NCBI GenBank assembly: GCA_012032135.1
Contig: JAAURS010000005.1
Coordinates: 1 to 35,209, forward strand
DNA length: 35,209 nucleotides
Reading direction: 5' to 3'
From: Acaryochloridaceae cyanobacterium RU_4_10
GTDB lineage: Bacteria > Cyanobacteriota > Cyanobacteriia > Thermosynechococcales > Thermosynechococcaceae
Part shown: piece by piece, positions 1-8,445 of the stretch
Numbering within the stretch: position 1 is the first letter of the stretch
Layout: every line of letters starts with the position of its first letter
The notes under the pieces: generated by a model
Databases searched by the model: none
Seen by the model: the letters and a program-made list of their open reading frames with translations, nothing else
What the model was told of the DNA's origin: nothing
Position numbers and translations under genes: made by a program

Positions 1-1745
1 AACTTGCAGAACTGGATGGATGAAAGCCTCAAATCAGGGATTGGCAAAAAACAATCCTCCGCTTCTCATCCCGAGCCAAGCGGACTGGGACTGGGGCTTG
101 ACGGACTTGCTGACTTCGATCCATTGCTCATGGACTCTTACAGCGCTCTGTACATGATGGTGCAGGACGGCTTGGAAGAAATTGCACAAATGGGCGAAAC
201 CATGGGGGATATGACCCTGATCGCCCAGCAAGCCCAAACCAACCAACGCAAAAAACAACAAACCCTCAAACAAGTTCGCAATGACTTATTGTGGGCTAGA
301 ATGATGCCCATTGGGGAGATCCTGCGCCGATTCCCCCGGATGGTGAGAGATTTGGCGTCCCAACATGGCAAAAAAGTTTCCTTCAAACAGTTTGGGGAAA
401 CCACTCCCGTTGATAAAGCCGTGCTAGAACGGCTTTACGACCCCTTGGTTCATTTAATTCGCAATTCCTTTGACCATGGAACTGAAACCCCTGAAGAGCG
501 GGTAGCTCAAGGTAAATCGCCAGAAGCTACTATCGAAATCCGGGCTTATCACCGAGGCAACCAAACCTTCATTGAAATTAAAGATGATGGACGTGGCATT
601 GACCCCGATGTAATTCGGGCTGCTGCCGTGCGCCAAGAGTTTTTGACTCCTGAGGCTGCTGTGACTGCAACGCCCCAGCAACTCTACCAGTTTCTGTTTG
701 AATCCAGTTTCTCAACCCGATCGACGGTGAGTGACTTATCAGGCAGAGGGATGGGCCTCACAGCCGTGAAGATCCAGATTGAAGCGCTCAAAGGCAAAAT
801 TGCGATTGCCTCTGAGCAGGGCAAAGGCACCACCTTTACCATCAGCCTTCCGCTGACCCTCACCATTGCCAAGCTTTTGGTCTTCTCCGTGGATTCCCAC
901 TACATGGCAATTCCCGTAGATACCTTGCTAGCCATCATTTCAGTGGATAACTCAGAACTTCCCGTCATTCAGGGTAGACCCTTCTATCGCTACCAAGACC
1001 GACTCCTGCCGTTGTATCCCCCCTCCTCTTTCTCTCACCATTACCCCCTACCAAAGGGTTTGGCAGAGAAGAAGAGCATCATGTCTTTGTCCCAAAAGAC
1101 AAAGTTCCTCTGCTTTTAGTGGCCAATGGAGATGATGTTCTTGCGTTAGAAGTCGATCGAGTTTTAGACGAACAAGAACTCGTGATTAAACCCTTTGGGA
1201 AAGCAACAACCCCTCCTGATTATCTTTATGGCTGCGCCATTTTAGGAGATGGGACGTTGGTCCCTGTAGTAGATGGTTCTGTCCTCATTCGCAAGTGGAA
1301 AGGGGACCAGGTTGTTCCACCCCCTGTATCTACGCCTAAACAGACTCGCGAGACCTTAAGTTCGCGCATCCCCACCATTTTGGTCATTGATGACTCGTTA
1401 ACCGCTCGGCAAACCCTCACCCTCACCCTCCAGAAGTTTGGATATCAGGTCATTCAAGCAGGAGACGGTCGCGAAGGGATGGAGAAATTGCGTCAAGAAC
1501 CTAGCATTCAAGCGGTCTTTTGCGATGTGGAAATGCCAACGATGAATGGCTTTGAATTTCTAAGCGCCAGCCGCAAGGAATACCCTGCCGAAACGTTACC
1601 CATTATTATGTTGACTTCTCGCAGTGGAGACAAGCATCGCGGCATTGCCAAACTGCTTGGGGCCAATCATTACTTGACCAAGCCCTATCTGGAACAAGAA
1701 TTACTTCAGACGTTACAAGCTTGTTTGGAGCTAGTTAAATGTTAG
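1..1745 (+). CDS. CheA-type hybrid histidine kinase (5'-truncated by window edge, frameshifted)
   Basis: This is the C-terminal part of a chemotaxis/phototaxis-type kinase that phosphorylates its own receiver domain and a CheY partner. The frame is open from base 1, so the start lies outside the window. In order: the CheA dimerisation region; the HATPase domain with N-box HLIRNSFDHG (about residue 149, counting from base 4), DDGRGID (about 195) and GRGMGL (about 247); a CheW-like domain; then a receiver domain with TILVIDDS, phospho-acceptor Asp in FCDVEMP and Lys in LTKPY. Frame 1 stops at 1119, but the CheW-like domain continues in frame 3 (PLLLVANGDDVLALEVDRVL). The switch falls near 1053-1061 and is repaired by one extra T (GGTTTGG to GGTTTTGG). 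The cheW gene overlaps its 3' end. Cyanobacterial relatives include PixL-like and pilus-motility kinases; which of these it belongs to cannot be told without the N-terminal Hpt domains. Confidence 0.88.
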
Positions 1746-2329
1746 GAACAAAAACGAAAGCTACAGCCGCCCTCAAAATCATGGTGTTTGAGGTTGAGAA
1801 TCTCTTTCTTGGCATTGAACTCGAAAGCGTTCAGAAAGTGCTTGCCATGCCAATTATCCACAAGGGAGGCAATTCCTTCTTGGGCGTGACTCAGGTAGAG
1901 AACCAACAAATTGTGGTGCTAGACCTCTATCACACCATTTATGGTGTTTCAGGACAGCAGGGCAAAGGCTACTTCATTATTGTCAAAGCGGGCGACAAGC
2001 GCTATGGCCTGACCACCGCCACTTTGCCCACAATGGCCCAAATTCCTCTAACGGATTTTTGTCCGGTGCCCGCAGAATACCGCGATCGCGATACGTTAGG
2101 CATTGCCGATCGAATGGCTCAAGTAGTCCTAAACAAAAATACAGTCTCCACGGTGTTTCTATTGGATCCCATGCGTCTCACGGCCTTAGTTCAGCAATTC
2201 GACCAAGGCACTATGAAACGGGAGCATCAAACACTCACGTCTGTTCGGTTCCCAACTGAAGTTTTAGATCTGCCAGTGCCGCCCAGCGCCGATCCAGTTG
2301 CGGGTGATTTTCAACGGGACTGGGTGTAA
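1739..2329 (+). CDS. CheW-like chemotaxis adaptor protein
   Basis: A 196-aa protein with a single CheW fold, which couples chemoreceptors to a CheA kinase at the membrane. The core runs from about residue 12 (KIMVFEVENLFLGIELESVQ) to about 150, with the typical FLGVTQVENQQIVVLDL strand pattern and a late TVFLLDP strand. The ATG lies inside the last codons of the upstream kinase gene (7-base overlap), so the two are probably translationally coupled and act in one complex. The tail after about residue 160 is hydrophilic and not recognisable. Its 3' end overlaps the convergent yceD gene by 95 bases. Confidence 0.85.
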   Translation: MLGTKTKATAALKIMVFEVENLFLGIELESVQKVLAMPIIHKGGNSFLGVTQVENQQIVVLDLYHTIYGVSGQQGKGYFIIVKAGDKRYGLTTATLPTMAQIPLTDFCPVPAEYRDRDTLGIADRMAQVVLNKNTVSTVFLLDPMRLTALVQQFDQGTMKREHQTLTSVRFPTEVLDLPVPPSADPVAGDFQRDWV

Positions 2330-2759
2330 CGGGAATTCCCAGACAGGCTGTATCACACAGTTGGCGTTGGGGGATTTCTAAGCACAATTGCTGGTACAAC
2401 CAATCCTCAGGATAAAAATATCCATTGGGCTGAAGGGTCTCTACTAACGCAGGATCTTCCGAATCCTCTAAGAGAAGATCCTCCAGTACATCGTCTTCTG
2501 TGGTTTCTCGCAGCCAAATCAACTCTGAGGCTTGGGTAAAAAGACGGTGATTGTATTGCTGGAGGCAGCGATCGCAAATCAAGGTCACAATCGTTTCTGC
2601 ACGGGCATCCACCTGAAGGTAATTGCCGTGGTGGACGACCTTCACCTGACCTTGTACGGGTGTCAACGTCTCTAGGTCAGATAGAGGAGCGTTCACCAGA
2701 ATCACCTCCGTCTGCTGATGAGCGCGGGATAATTGCGGCAAAAAAATGGGTTCCATCAC
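2235..2759 (-). CDS. yceD: YceD family protein (DUF177), large rRNA subunit accumulation factor
   Basis: A 174-aa member of the DUF177/YceD family, which in other bacteria and in plant chloroplasts affects 23S rRNA accumulation. The family's paired cysteines are visible: CDRC near the middle and CDTACLG near the C-terminus, consistent with a zinc-binding knuckle. An acidic stretch (TTEDDVLEDLLLEDSED) lies between. It starts 3 bases after the stop of jag and is the last gene of the rpmH-rnpA-yidC-jag block, so co-transcription is likely. The start could be either of two adjacent ATG codons. The last 95 bases overlap the convergent cheW gene. Confidence 0.85.
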   Translation of the reverse strand: MMEPIFLPQLSRAHQQTEVILVNAPLSDLETLTPVQGQVKVVHHGNYLQVDARAETIVTLICDRCLQQYNHRLFTQASELIWLRETTEDDVLEDLLLEDSEDPALVETLQPNGYFYPEDWLYQQLCLEIPQRQLCDTACLGIPVTPSPVENHPQLDRRWAALADLKLQLGTEQT

Positions 2760-2762
2760 CCG

Positions 2763-3299
2763 TTACCCCTCAGGCAAAACAGTTCCATCACTCGTTTTGG
2801 GGCCAACCACTAGCTTGCGCTGCGGCTCTTGACCCCGACTAAAAGTTGCTAAATCTGGGGACTCACTCAACAGCGTATGGATCAACCGCCGTTCCGCAGG
2901 GGGGAGAGGAGACATCTCGACTTCTTCCCCTGTCTGCCGCACTTGTGCGGCCACATCCTCTGCCATCTGTGCTAGCGCGAGATAACGCCCCTCTCGATAG
3001 CCCGCCAACTCGACGGTATAAGCCGCTTGAGAGGCAGAATCTTGGCCTAAATTCAGCGTTGCATTGACAAGATACTGAAATCCATCCAGAACCTTGGCCT
3101 GCTCTCCCAGGAAAACGTCAACCTGTTCGGGAGAAAGATCGCCCGAATTTAAGGTCAACCAATGGCCCCCAAAATGATTGAGGCGAGTTAAAGCTGACTC
3201 AGGAGGATCCGTAGAAACAGAGATGGGCAAACCGCAATGGCTCAAAACCGATTTCAGCCAGTCCTCTGCCGCTTTAGCCTGTGGGTTTGCCATATCCAT
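2763..3299 (-). CDS. khpB: Jag/KhpB family RNA-binding protein (KH and R3H domains)
   Basis: A 178-aa protein of the Jag (SpoIIIJ-associated, KhpB) family, which binds RNA as a partner of KhpA and is nearly always encoded next to yidC. The N-terminal part (FLGEQAKVLDGFQYLVNATL, about residues 65-85) fits the KH-like domain. The R3H region is about residues 128-165 (PLPPAERRLIHTLLSESPDL). A separate Jag-N domain is absent, as is common in cyanobacteria. The ATG overlaps the yidC stop codon (TAATG), so translation is coupled. A second ATG two codons later is an alternative start. Confidence 0.85.
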   Translation of the reverse strand: MDMANPQAKAAEDWLKSVLSHCGLPISVSTDPPESALTRLNHFGGHWLTLNSGDLSPEQVDVFLGEQAKVLDGFQYLVNATLNLGQDSASQAAYTVELAGYREGRYLALAQMAEDVAAQVRQTGEEVEMSPLPPAERRLIHTLLSESPDLATFSRGQEPQRKLVVGPKTSDGTVLPEG

Positions 3300-4491
3300 T
3301 AATTAGAGGGTTTCTTCTTAGGACGATTGGGTTCAAACGGAAGGGCGTCAACTGTAATGGTTGCCCCCTTGCCTTTATTCCGCTTTTCTTCCTCAGCCAC
3401 AATCTTTTGCAGATTTTCCGGTAACGGTTCCTTAGAGAGAATGAAACTTTGAGCCGTCTGGAAAATATTAGCAATCAGCATGTAGAGCAAAACCCCACTC
3501 GGTAGCGGAATGAAAATAAACATTCCTGAAAAAATCACCGGAAGGAATTTATTGACGGCTTGCTGCTGAGAGGGTGCGCTGGTATCTGCACCTTGACCAG
3601 ACAAAAGCTGGTTGATATAGAGCGATACTCCAAACCCCAGAATTAACACCAATACATCCCAGTGAATGGCATTGAAATTAATGGTGCTACTGCCTTCAGT
3701 CGTTAAGTTAGAATCAATGACACCCACATCACCCAAGGCTTTAATAAACAAAAAGCCTTTTTTAGAAGCAATGCCTGGAATAGTACCTTGCAGCGTAACA
3801 TCCCCTGGTTGGAGTGCAGTCAAACGACCCGCTTCATCCAACTTGACGCGATCTTCACCCTTCATGACCTTCCAATGGGGCTGAAGATTAATTTCAGAAT
3901 CCTTCACCAACAAATCCCCTAAGGGCTTACCCGAAGAACTTTGAAACTCCAAGGTTGCAGAAGACCCCACAGCAATTTGGTTGCCTTCAGGAACCAAGGC
4001 CAAAACTGGGTAGTGAATGCCATCTGATACATAAATATTTTGTGGTTTAGTCGTCACGGGGGCGGACTGAACCTGCTGCACTTGATCTTTGGGGACAACC
4101 TGAAGGTTGACGCTGTAATTAATATCAGAAAAAGGTGACCCCCGTAGGGTTGCAAACAACGCAAACAGGATAGGCATCTGAATCACCAAGGGCAGACAAC
4201 CTGCTAGGGGATTCCCAAACTCCTGAATGAGCTTTGCCTGCTCTTCCTGCATCTTGGTGGGATCGTTTTTGTAACGTTCCTGGATTTCTTTTTGACGCTT
4301 TTGCATGATGGGCTGCGCGACCCGCATTTTACGCATGTTGCGAATTTGACCCGCACTAAGCGGGTAGAGCGCAAATCGAACGACCAATGTCAGAGCGACA
4401 ATGGCCAAACCATAGCTAGGCAAGATCCCGTAGAAAAATCCAGGATCGGCAGCATGACGTTATTTGAAAGAAATCCAACCCCAAAATCCAT
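3299..4491 (-). CDS. yidC: Membrane protein insertase YidC/Oxa1 (frameshifted near the N-terminus)
   Basis: YidC/Oxa1/Alb3 inserts and folds membrane proteins in the plasma and thylakoid membranes, alone or with Sec. The conserved core is clear: [20 protein letters not shown], a positively charged [20 protein letters not shown] loop, [20 protein letters not shown], a long cyanobacterial periplasmic insert (about residues 125-250), then [11 protein letters not shown]-like and [18 protein letters not shown] helices, and a Lys-rich tail. The family's usual N-terminus is encoded from ATG at 4491 ([19 protein letters not shown]) but is out of frame with the rest. One extra base in the T5 run around 4434-4438 restores ...[12 protein letters not shown]. 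The repaired protein is about 397 aa. A TTG at 4423 would give a protein without its first helix and is unlikely to be the true start. Since YidC is essential, a sequence error is the best explanation. Confidence 0.9.
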
Positions 4492-4576
4492 TGTGCTTAA
4501 AGTTGACCTCAGTATGCAGATATCAAATGTCTACTCTACCCCACCGATGTGGTGCGGTGAAAGTACGGAAACCATC

Positions 4577-4960
4577 CTACGCGGCTGCGGCCACTGTGGA
4601 GGGAACCTTTGCTTTCTCTTCTATATAAGCGGCAATGTCTCTAAACTTTGGCAAAGCCTTTAACTCTAGTTTGCTGCCATCCTTCAGGGTAAGGACCATA
4701 TCGCCCCATAACCCAATGCCCCGAGAAACGGAAACCACTTTTGCAACTTCAGAATAAACAACATCCGTGCGATCGCGTCCCATCCATCCGCTGGTAATGG
4801 TCACGCGCCGACTGCTAATGCGGTAGCGAACCCACAGTGCTCGGACCACTGCACCCGCCGTAATAGGCAAACAAATAATCGTCAGCCCTAACAGGAGACC
4901 GAAAATCAACTCTCCTACGTGAGGCCCACCCTCAAAATAGACGTCCTCTTTAATCGCCAT
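4577..4960 (-). CDS. PH domain-containing membrane protein
   Basis: A 127-aa protein with one hydrophobic segment (about residues 17-43, ending ALWVRYRISSRRVTITSGW) followed by a bacterial PH-like (bPH2) domain. The core features YRISSRRVTITSG and a WGDMVLTLKDGS strand are typical. The role is unknown; members of this family sit between rnpA and yidC in many cyanobacteria, which suggests a link to membrane protein biogenesis. The 5' end overlaps rnpA by 11 bases, indicating co-translation within the rpmH-rnpA-yidC block. Confidence 0.78.
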   Translation of the reverse strand: MAIKEDVYFEGGPHVGELIFGLLLGLTIICLPITAGAVVRALWVRYRISSRRVTITSGWMGRDRTDVVYSEVAKVVSVSRGIGLWGDMVLTLKDGSKLELKALPKFRDIAAYIEEKAKVPSTVAAAA

Positions 4961-5312
4961 GAAGTATCTCTGCTTGTGTTAACAACTGTTTCAATTGTTG
5001 CAGAAATTCCGCATAATCGCACTGAACTGCATGGGGGTATACCACGATAATGATGTCCCATCCAGACTCAAAATGAGGCAATAACTGCCGTGTTATGGCC
5101 CGTAACTGACGTTTGATTCGATTTCGAATGACCGCTCGTTTGCTTACTTTTTGACTGATAGAAAAGCCAATCCGGGAAGGCAAGGGGGCTAGATCGTTTC
5201 GTCGATGAGAGTAGGCTCGCAACCCCAAAGTTAAGGAATTGCGACGAACGCCGTTTTGATAAACGGTTGAAAAATCTCGTCGGTGGCGAAGGCGGTGATG
5301 CTTGGGCAACAT
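4950..5312 (-). CDS. rnpA: Ribonuclease P protein component
   Basis: RnpA assists the RNase P RNA in removing 5' leaders from pre-tRNAs. The 120-aa protein has the family's N-terminal MLPKHHRLRHRRDF motif and the RNA-binding signature around KRAVIRNRIKRQLR (about residues 62-75). I chose the ATG at 5312 because it gives the normal family N-terminus and has AAGG about seven bases upstream. An in-frame start at 5342 would add ten unusual residues. It lies 32 bases downstream of rpmH, the usual arrangement. Confidence 0.92.
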   Translation of the reverse strand: MLPKHHRLRHRRDFSTVYQNGVRRNSLTLGLRAYSHRRNDLAPLPSRIGFSISQKVSKRAVIRNRIKRQLRAITRQLLPHFESGWDIIIVVYPHAVQCDYAEFLQQLKQLLTQAEILHGD

Positions 5313-5344
5313 TGAGGACCTTGGCTCAACCAGCCCAAACAACT

Positions 5345-5482
5345 CTACACTGCTAAGCGGTGCCGCCCCTTGCGACGGCGGGCTTTAATCACATTTTGGC
5401 CATTTTTGGTTCTCATCCGGGCTCTAAAGCCAGAGGTTCTTTTCCGTTTGCGGCAGGTGCCGCCTAGTGTCCGTTGCGTCAT
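5345..5482 (-). CDS. rpmH: 50S ribosomal protein L34
   Basis: A 45-aa, very basic ribosomal protein. It reads [20 protein letters not shown], then [18 protein letters not shown] and ends GRHRLAV, a full-length cyanobacterial L34. It is the first gene of the minus-strand rpmH-rnpA-PH-yidC-jag-yceD block and is divergent from dnaA, the classic arrangement around dnaA. Confidence 0.95.
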   Translation of the reverse strand: MTQRTLGGTCRKRKRTSGFRARMRTKNGQNVIKARRRKGRHRLAV

Positions 5483-5510
5483 GGTGTTTGTAGAAAATGC
5501 AGTGCAAATA

Positions 5511-5530
5511 GAGTCTTTGCAAAAAGACTC
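5511..5530. promoter_or_regulatory. Perfect hairpin in the rpmH-dnaA divergent promoter region
   Basis: GAGTCTTT, loop GCAA, AAAGACTC: an 8-bp perfect inverted repeat located 28 bases upstream of rpmH and about 100 bases upstream of dnaA. It could be an operator or an element of the rpmH leader. I see no convincing -10/-35 pair to decide between these. Confidence 0.4.
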
Positions 5531-5630
5531 AGACTTTCTAGTTTACAATCCGATCGCCCGTCTTGGGTAGGTTCTGGTTAAAATTAGTGAGCGTCCATTC
5601 GACGTCCCGAGAAGACAACTGAGGTTAGCC

Positions 5631-5639
5631 TGTGGAAAT
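5631..5639 (-). promoter_or_regulatory. DnaA-box-like nonamer overlapping the dnaA start codon
   Basis: The minus strand reads ATTTCCACA, one mismatch from the cyanobacterial DnaA box TTTTCCACA. It covers the GTG start of dnaA. A single box could serve autoregulation, but no cluster of boxes is visible, so this is not evidence for an origin here. A chance match is possible. Confidence 0.3.
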
Positions 5640-7005
5640 TTCCGTTGAAAGCCTTTGGAATCAAGTTTTAGAACGATTGCAGCTTCAGTTGAGCAGGCCA
5701 ACGTTTGAGACCTGGATCAAAACGGCAAGTGCGGAAAAACTAGAAGGGGATTGTCTGACCATTCATACGCCCAATCCCTTTGCCCGTAACTGGCTGCAAA
5801 AGTATTACATCAAAGCGATTGCAGAGGTGGTGCACGATATTTTGGGCCATCCGGTAGAGATTTACATTGAAATTCATCAAAGTGATGATGAGCCCAGTAT
5901 CGCGATGGCAGAAAGCATGGCCGCACCTCCCCTCAGTGCCTCTCAACAATCTGCGCCTTCTTCTAATTCTCAACGGCATCGCGGGGGGGACCTCAACTCA
6001 AAGTACATGTTCTCAAGGTACGTGGTTGGACCAAACAATCGGATGGCCCATGCGGCTTGTTTGGCCGTGGCGGAGTCTCCAGGACGGGAGTTCAATCCTT
6101 TATTTTTATGCGGCGGGGTTGGGTTGGGTAAAACCCATCTGATGCAGGCGATCGGGCATTATCGAATGGAAATGCATCCAGATGCCAAGATTTTCTATGT
6201 CTCGACGGAGCAGTTCACTAATGACTTAATTGCGGCGATTCGGAAGGATGGGATGCAAAACTTCCGGGATCACTATCGGGCCGTGGATGTGATGTTAGTG
6301 GATGACATTCAGTTCATTGAGGGCAAGGAATATACCCAGGAGGAATTCTTTCATACCTTCAACACCCTCCATGAAGCGGGCAAGCAGGTGGTACTGGCCT
6401 CAGATCGTCCGCCGAGTCAGATTCCTAGGCTTCAGGAACGGCTTTGTTCGAGGTTTTCAATGGGGTTGATTGCAGATATCCAACCCCCAGACCTGGAAAC
6501 TCGAATGGCGATTTTACAAAAGAAGGCTGAGTACGAGAATATCCGCTTGCCCAGGGATGTGATTGAATACATTGCGTCAACCTATACCTCAAACATTCGA
6601 GAACTAGAGGGTGCGTTGATTCGGGCGGTGGCTTATATTTCTATTTCGGGGTTGCCCATGACGGTAGATAATATTGCCCCCATTCTGGCCCCCTCTTCTG
6701 CAAAGTTGATTGCCTCACCGCAAATGATTTTGAAGGCGGTGGCTGAAACCTTTGGCATTCCCATTGAAGAAATTAAAGGAAATTCTCGCCGTCGAGATAT
6801 TAGTACGGCCCGTCAGGTGGGCATGTTTCTGATGCGCCAACATACGGCGTTGAGTCTGCCCAAAATTGGGGAGGAGTTTGGCGGGAAAGACCACTCAACG
6901 GTGTTATACAGTTGTGAAAAGGTGGCAGATCTCCAAAGAACGGATCCGACAGTGGCTCAGAATCTAAGGCAATTACGCGATCGCCTGGCCAATCCGCAAA
7001 CCTAG
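5632..7005 (+). CDS. dnaA: Chromosomal replication initiator protein DnaA
   Basis: DnaA binds DnaA boxes and opens the origin. The 457-aa protein has domain I ([20 protein letters not shown], about residues 6-25), a short Ser/Gln-rich linker (about 95-120), the AAA+ domain with Walker [10 protein letters not shown] (about 161) and Walker [10 protein letters not shown] (about 220), and the DNA-binding domain IV with the signature [14 protein letters not shown] near the C-terminus. The start is GTG, which gives the usual N-terminus VEISVESLW. It is divergent from rpmH; a bidirectional-type hairpin lies downstream. In several cyanobacteria dnaA is dispensable and not linked to oriC; nothing here settles that. 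Confidence 0.97.
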   Translation: MEISVESLWNQVLERLQLQLSRPTFETWIKTASAEKLEGDCLTIHTPNPFARNWLQKYYIKAIAEVVHDILGHPVEIYIEIHQSDDEPSIAMAESMAAPPLSASQQSAPSSNSQRHRGGDLNSKYMFSRYVVGPNNRMAHAACLAVAESPGREFNPLFLCGGVGLGKTHLMQAIGHYRMEMHPDAKIFYVSTEQFTNDLIAAIRKDGMQNFRDHYRAVDVMLVDDIQFIEGKEYTQEEFFHTFNTLHEAGKQVVLASDRPPSQIPRLQERLCSRFSMGLIADIQPPDLETRMAILQKKAEYENIRLPRDVIEYIASTYTSNIRELEGALIRAVAYISISGLPMTVDNIAPILAPSSAKLIASPQMILKAVAETFGIPIEEIKGNSRRRDISTARQVGMFLMRQHTALSLPKIGEEFGGKDHSTVLYSCEKVADLQRTDPTVAQNLRQLRDRLANPQT

Positions 7006-7028
7006 ACTTACGAAGCTACCTATTAAAA

Positions 7029-7064
7029 AAGATGGTAGCTCTTATTAAAGCCACCATCTCTTTG
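7029..7064 (-). terminator. Rho-independent terminator (strong on minus strand)
   Basis: GATGGTAGCT (7031-7040) and AGCCACCATC (7050-7059) form a 10-bp stem with one mismatch around an AT-rich loop. On the minus strand the stem is followed by six T residues, a canonical terminator for the small gene at 7117-7224. On the plus strand it is followed only by TCTTT and could weakly end dnaA transcription. Confidence 0.65.
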
Positions 7065-7116
7065 GGAGGAAAATTTTGAGTGCTGAGAGATGAGAACGAG
7101 GCGGTTCTGGAATCCT

Positions 7117-7224
7117 TTAGTTTTTGGATTGAGAACTTGCCAAGACGGTACTTAAAGCGAAGGCGATGCCGAATTCAACAGCAATGACGCCCCAAAAAAA
7201 GATTGACATAGATTGATGAAACAT
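7117..7224 (-). CDS. Small single-span membrane protein (35 aa), unrecognised
   Basis: A 35-codon frame, MFHQSMSIFFWGVIAVEF followed by GIAFALSTVLASSQSKN. It has one hydrophobic span (about residues 7-30) and a short polar tail. AAGGG sits eight bases before the ATG, and a good minus-strand terminator lies 50-90 bases after the stop, so it looks like a self-contained transcription unit. Its size and build resemble the small subunits of photosystem, cytochrome b6f or NDH complexes, but it matches none that I can name (compared from memory with PsbX, PsbY, PsaM, PetG, PetL, PetM, PetN). Function unknown. Confidence 0.55.
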   Translation of the reverse strand: MFHQSMSIFFWGVIAVEFGIAFALSTVLASSQSKN

Positions 7225-7411
7225 AGTTAACCCTTGAGTAAATCTCTTTTGGTCTGCATTCATTATGTCGAATAAATTTCTAAAAAACCTGCGTAGAAAT
7301 ACGCATTTTCTTAATTATTAAATAAAAGTTTTGGAAATTTCTTTAAGCAGGTTTACCCAATTTAACAAAAGCTTCATCTATGGAAATATTTGCTCTCATA
7401 AAACACATCCT

Positions 7412-7439
7412 GTAGGGGCGCATGGCCATGCGCCCCTAC
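7412..7439. repeat. 28-bp perfect palindromic repeat, copy 1
   Basis: A perfect palindrome with half-site GTAGGGGCGCATGG, ending 7 bases beyond the tilS stop codon. An identical copy lies at 19329-19356. The left flank (ACACATCCT) resembles the reverse complement of the right flank of copy 2 (CACACCCT), so the dispersed unit is longer than the palindrome. Such GC-rich palindromes are common 3' to genes in cyanobacteria and can form strong hairpins. Confidence 0.85.
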
Positions 7440-7446
7440 CCAAGAA

Positions 7447-8445
7447 TCAAGGACTGAGCGGATAGAGGCAAATCCAAGGACGTCTGACTTCAGCTACTAC
7501 ATTTGCAATGAGCGGATCTGTGCGATCGCCGTTATGTCCCCACACGAGGGCAGTGGTTTTGTCAATTTGAGCAAAGTTGGGCTGGATGTTGAGGTGATGC
7601 TGAAGCCATTGACGGATAGCGCGTCGTTGCAAGGCGAGGGGACTGTGTTGAAGGGTGGGTTGGTCTAAGGCTGCGATTGCAGGTTTTGCGAATTCGCGGA
7701 CCGGAACGATCGCACGCTGGAGCAAACCCCTTGCTTCGCAATCTAGATACTCTGTTTCAGCTTGTAAAATTTCTGCTGTTTGAGCGAGATTCAGATCCAC
7801 CTTTGGATTGAATTGCTGGCGCAAGATCGGCAACAACTCTAAACGAATTTGATTGCGTCGATAGGTCAAATCGTCATTCATAGAGTCTTGCCAGATGGGC
7901 AGTTGGAACTGTTCGCAGAAAGCGGCGGTTTGGGGGCGCGTGATAGTTAAGAGGGGACGAATTAAGTTTGCTTGGAGAGAAAGCGGACGTTGCCAAGCTA
8001 AGGCTTGCAAGCCATCCATCCCACTCCCCCGAAACAAGTTGAACAAAAGGGTTTCTGCGCGATCGCTAGCAGTATGTGCGGTCAACACGGCACTGAACCC
8101 CTCATCTTCTGACAGTTGTTTTAACCTCTCGTAGCGCCACTCTCGGCCTTCTGCCTCGCCTTTAAGAACCGTGGGTGCAGTGAAGCCGTAGTATTTCAGC
8201 CCCCAATCTCGAGCGAGTTGGGTAACGTGGGCGGCGTTTGCCTCAGAGTCAGGCGGCCAACGGTGATTGCAATGGGCGATCGCGAGTTGCCACTGCCATT
8301 TAGGCTGAAGATCTCGCAGGATTTGGAGCAAACACATTGAATCCTGGCCAGCGGAAAATGCTAGCACGATGGACTGTCCTTTTTGGAGCAGTTGGCGTTG
8401 CCGTAAGGTTTGATGCACGGTGGCATGGAGGGGCGTCCAAACCAT
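7447..8445 (-). CDS. tilS: tRNA(Ile)-lysidine synthase TilS
   Basis: TilS ligates lysine to C34 of tRNA-Ile(CAU), changing its codon and amino-acid identity; it is essential in most bacteria. The 332-aa protein has the PP-loop near its N-terminus (VLAFSAGQDSMCLLQIL), then HCNHRWPPDSEANA, TAHTASDRAETLLFNLFRGSGMDGL and NDDLTYRRNQIR, all family motifs. The PP-loop reads SAGQDS where SGGxDS is usual. I chose the ATG at 8445, which overlaps the msrA stop (TAATG), over an upstream in-frame start at 8472 that lies inside msrA. It is probably co-transcribed with msrA. Confidence 0.93.
   Translation of the reverse strand: MVWTPLHATVHQTLRQRQLLQKGQSIVLAFSAGQDSMCLLQILRDLQPKWQWQLAIAHCNHRWPPDSEANAAHVTQLARDWGLKYYGFTAPTVLKGEAEGREWRYERLKQLSEDEGFSAVLTAHTASDRAETLLFNLFRGSGMDGLQALAWQRPLSLQANLIRPLLTITRPQTAAFCEQFQLPIWQDSMNDDLTYRRNQIRLELLPILRQQFNPKVDLNLAQTAEILQAETEYLDCEARGLLQRAIVPVREFAKPAIAALDQPTLQHSPLALQRRAIRQWLQHHLNIQPNFAQIDKTTALVWGHNGDRTDPLIANVVAEVRRPWICLYPLSP

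Noticed and set aside
1119-1745. A separate receiver-domain gene starting at GTG 1119
   Set aside because: Its first 60 residues are the second half of a CheW-like domain whose first half ends the upstream frame, so this is one gene.
5483-5631. An oriC between rpmH and dnaA
   Set aside because: Only one imperfect DnaA box and no AT-rich repeat array are visible.
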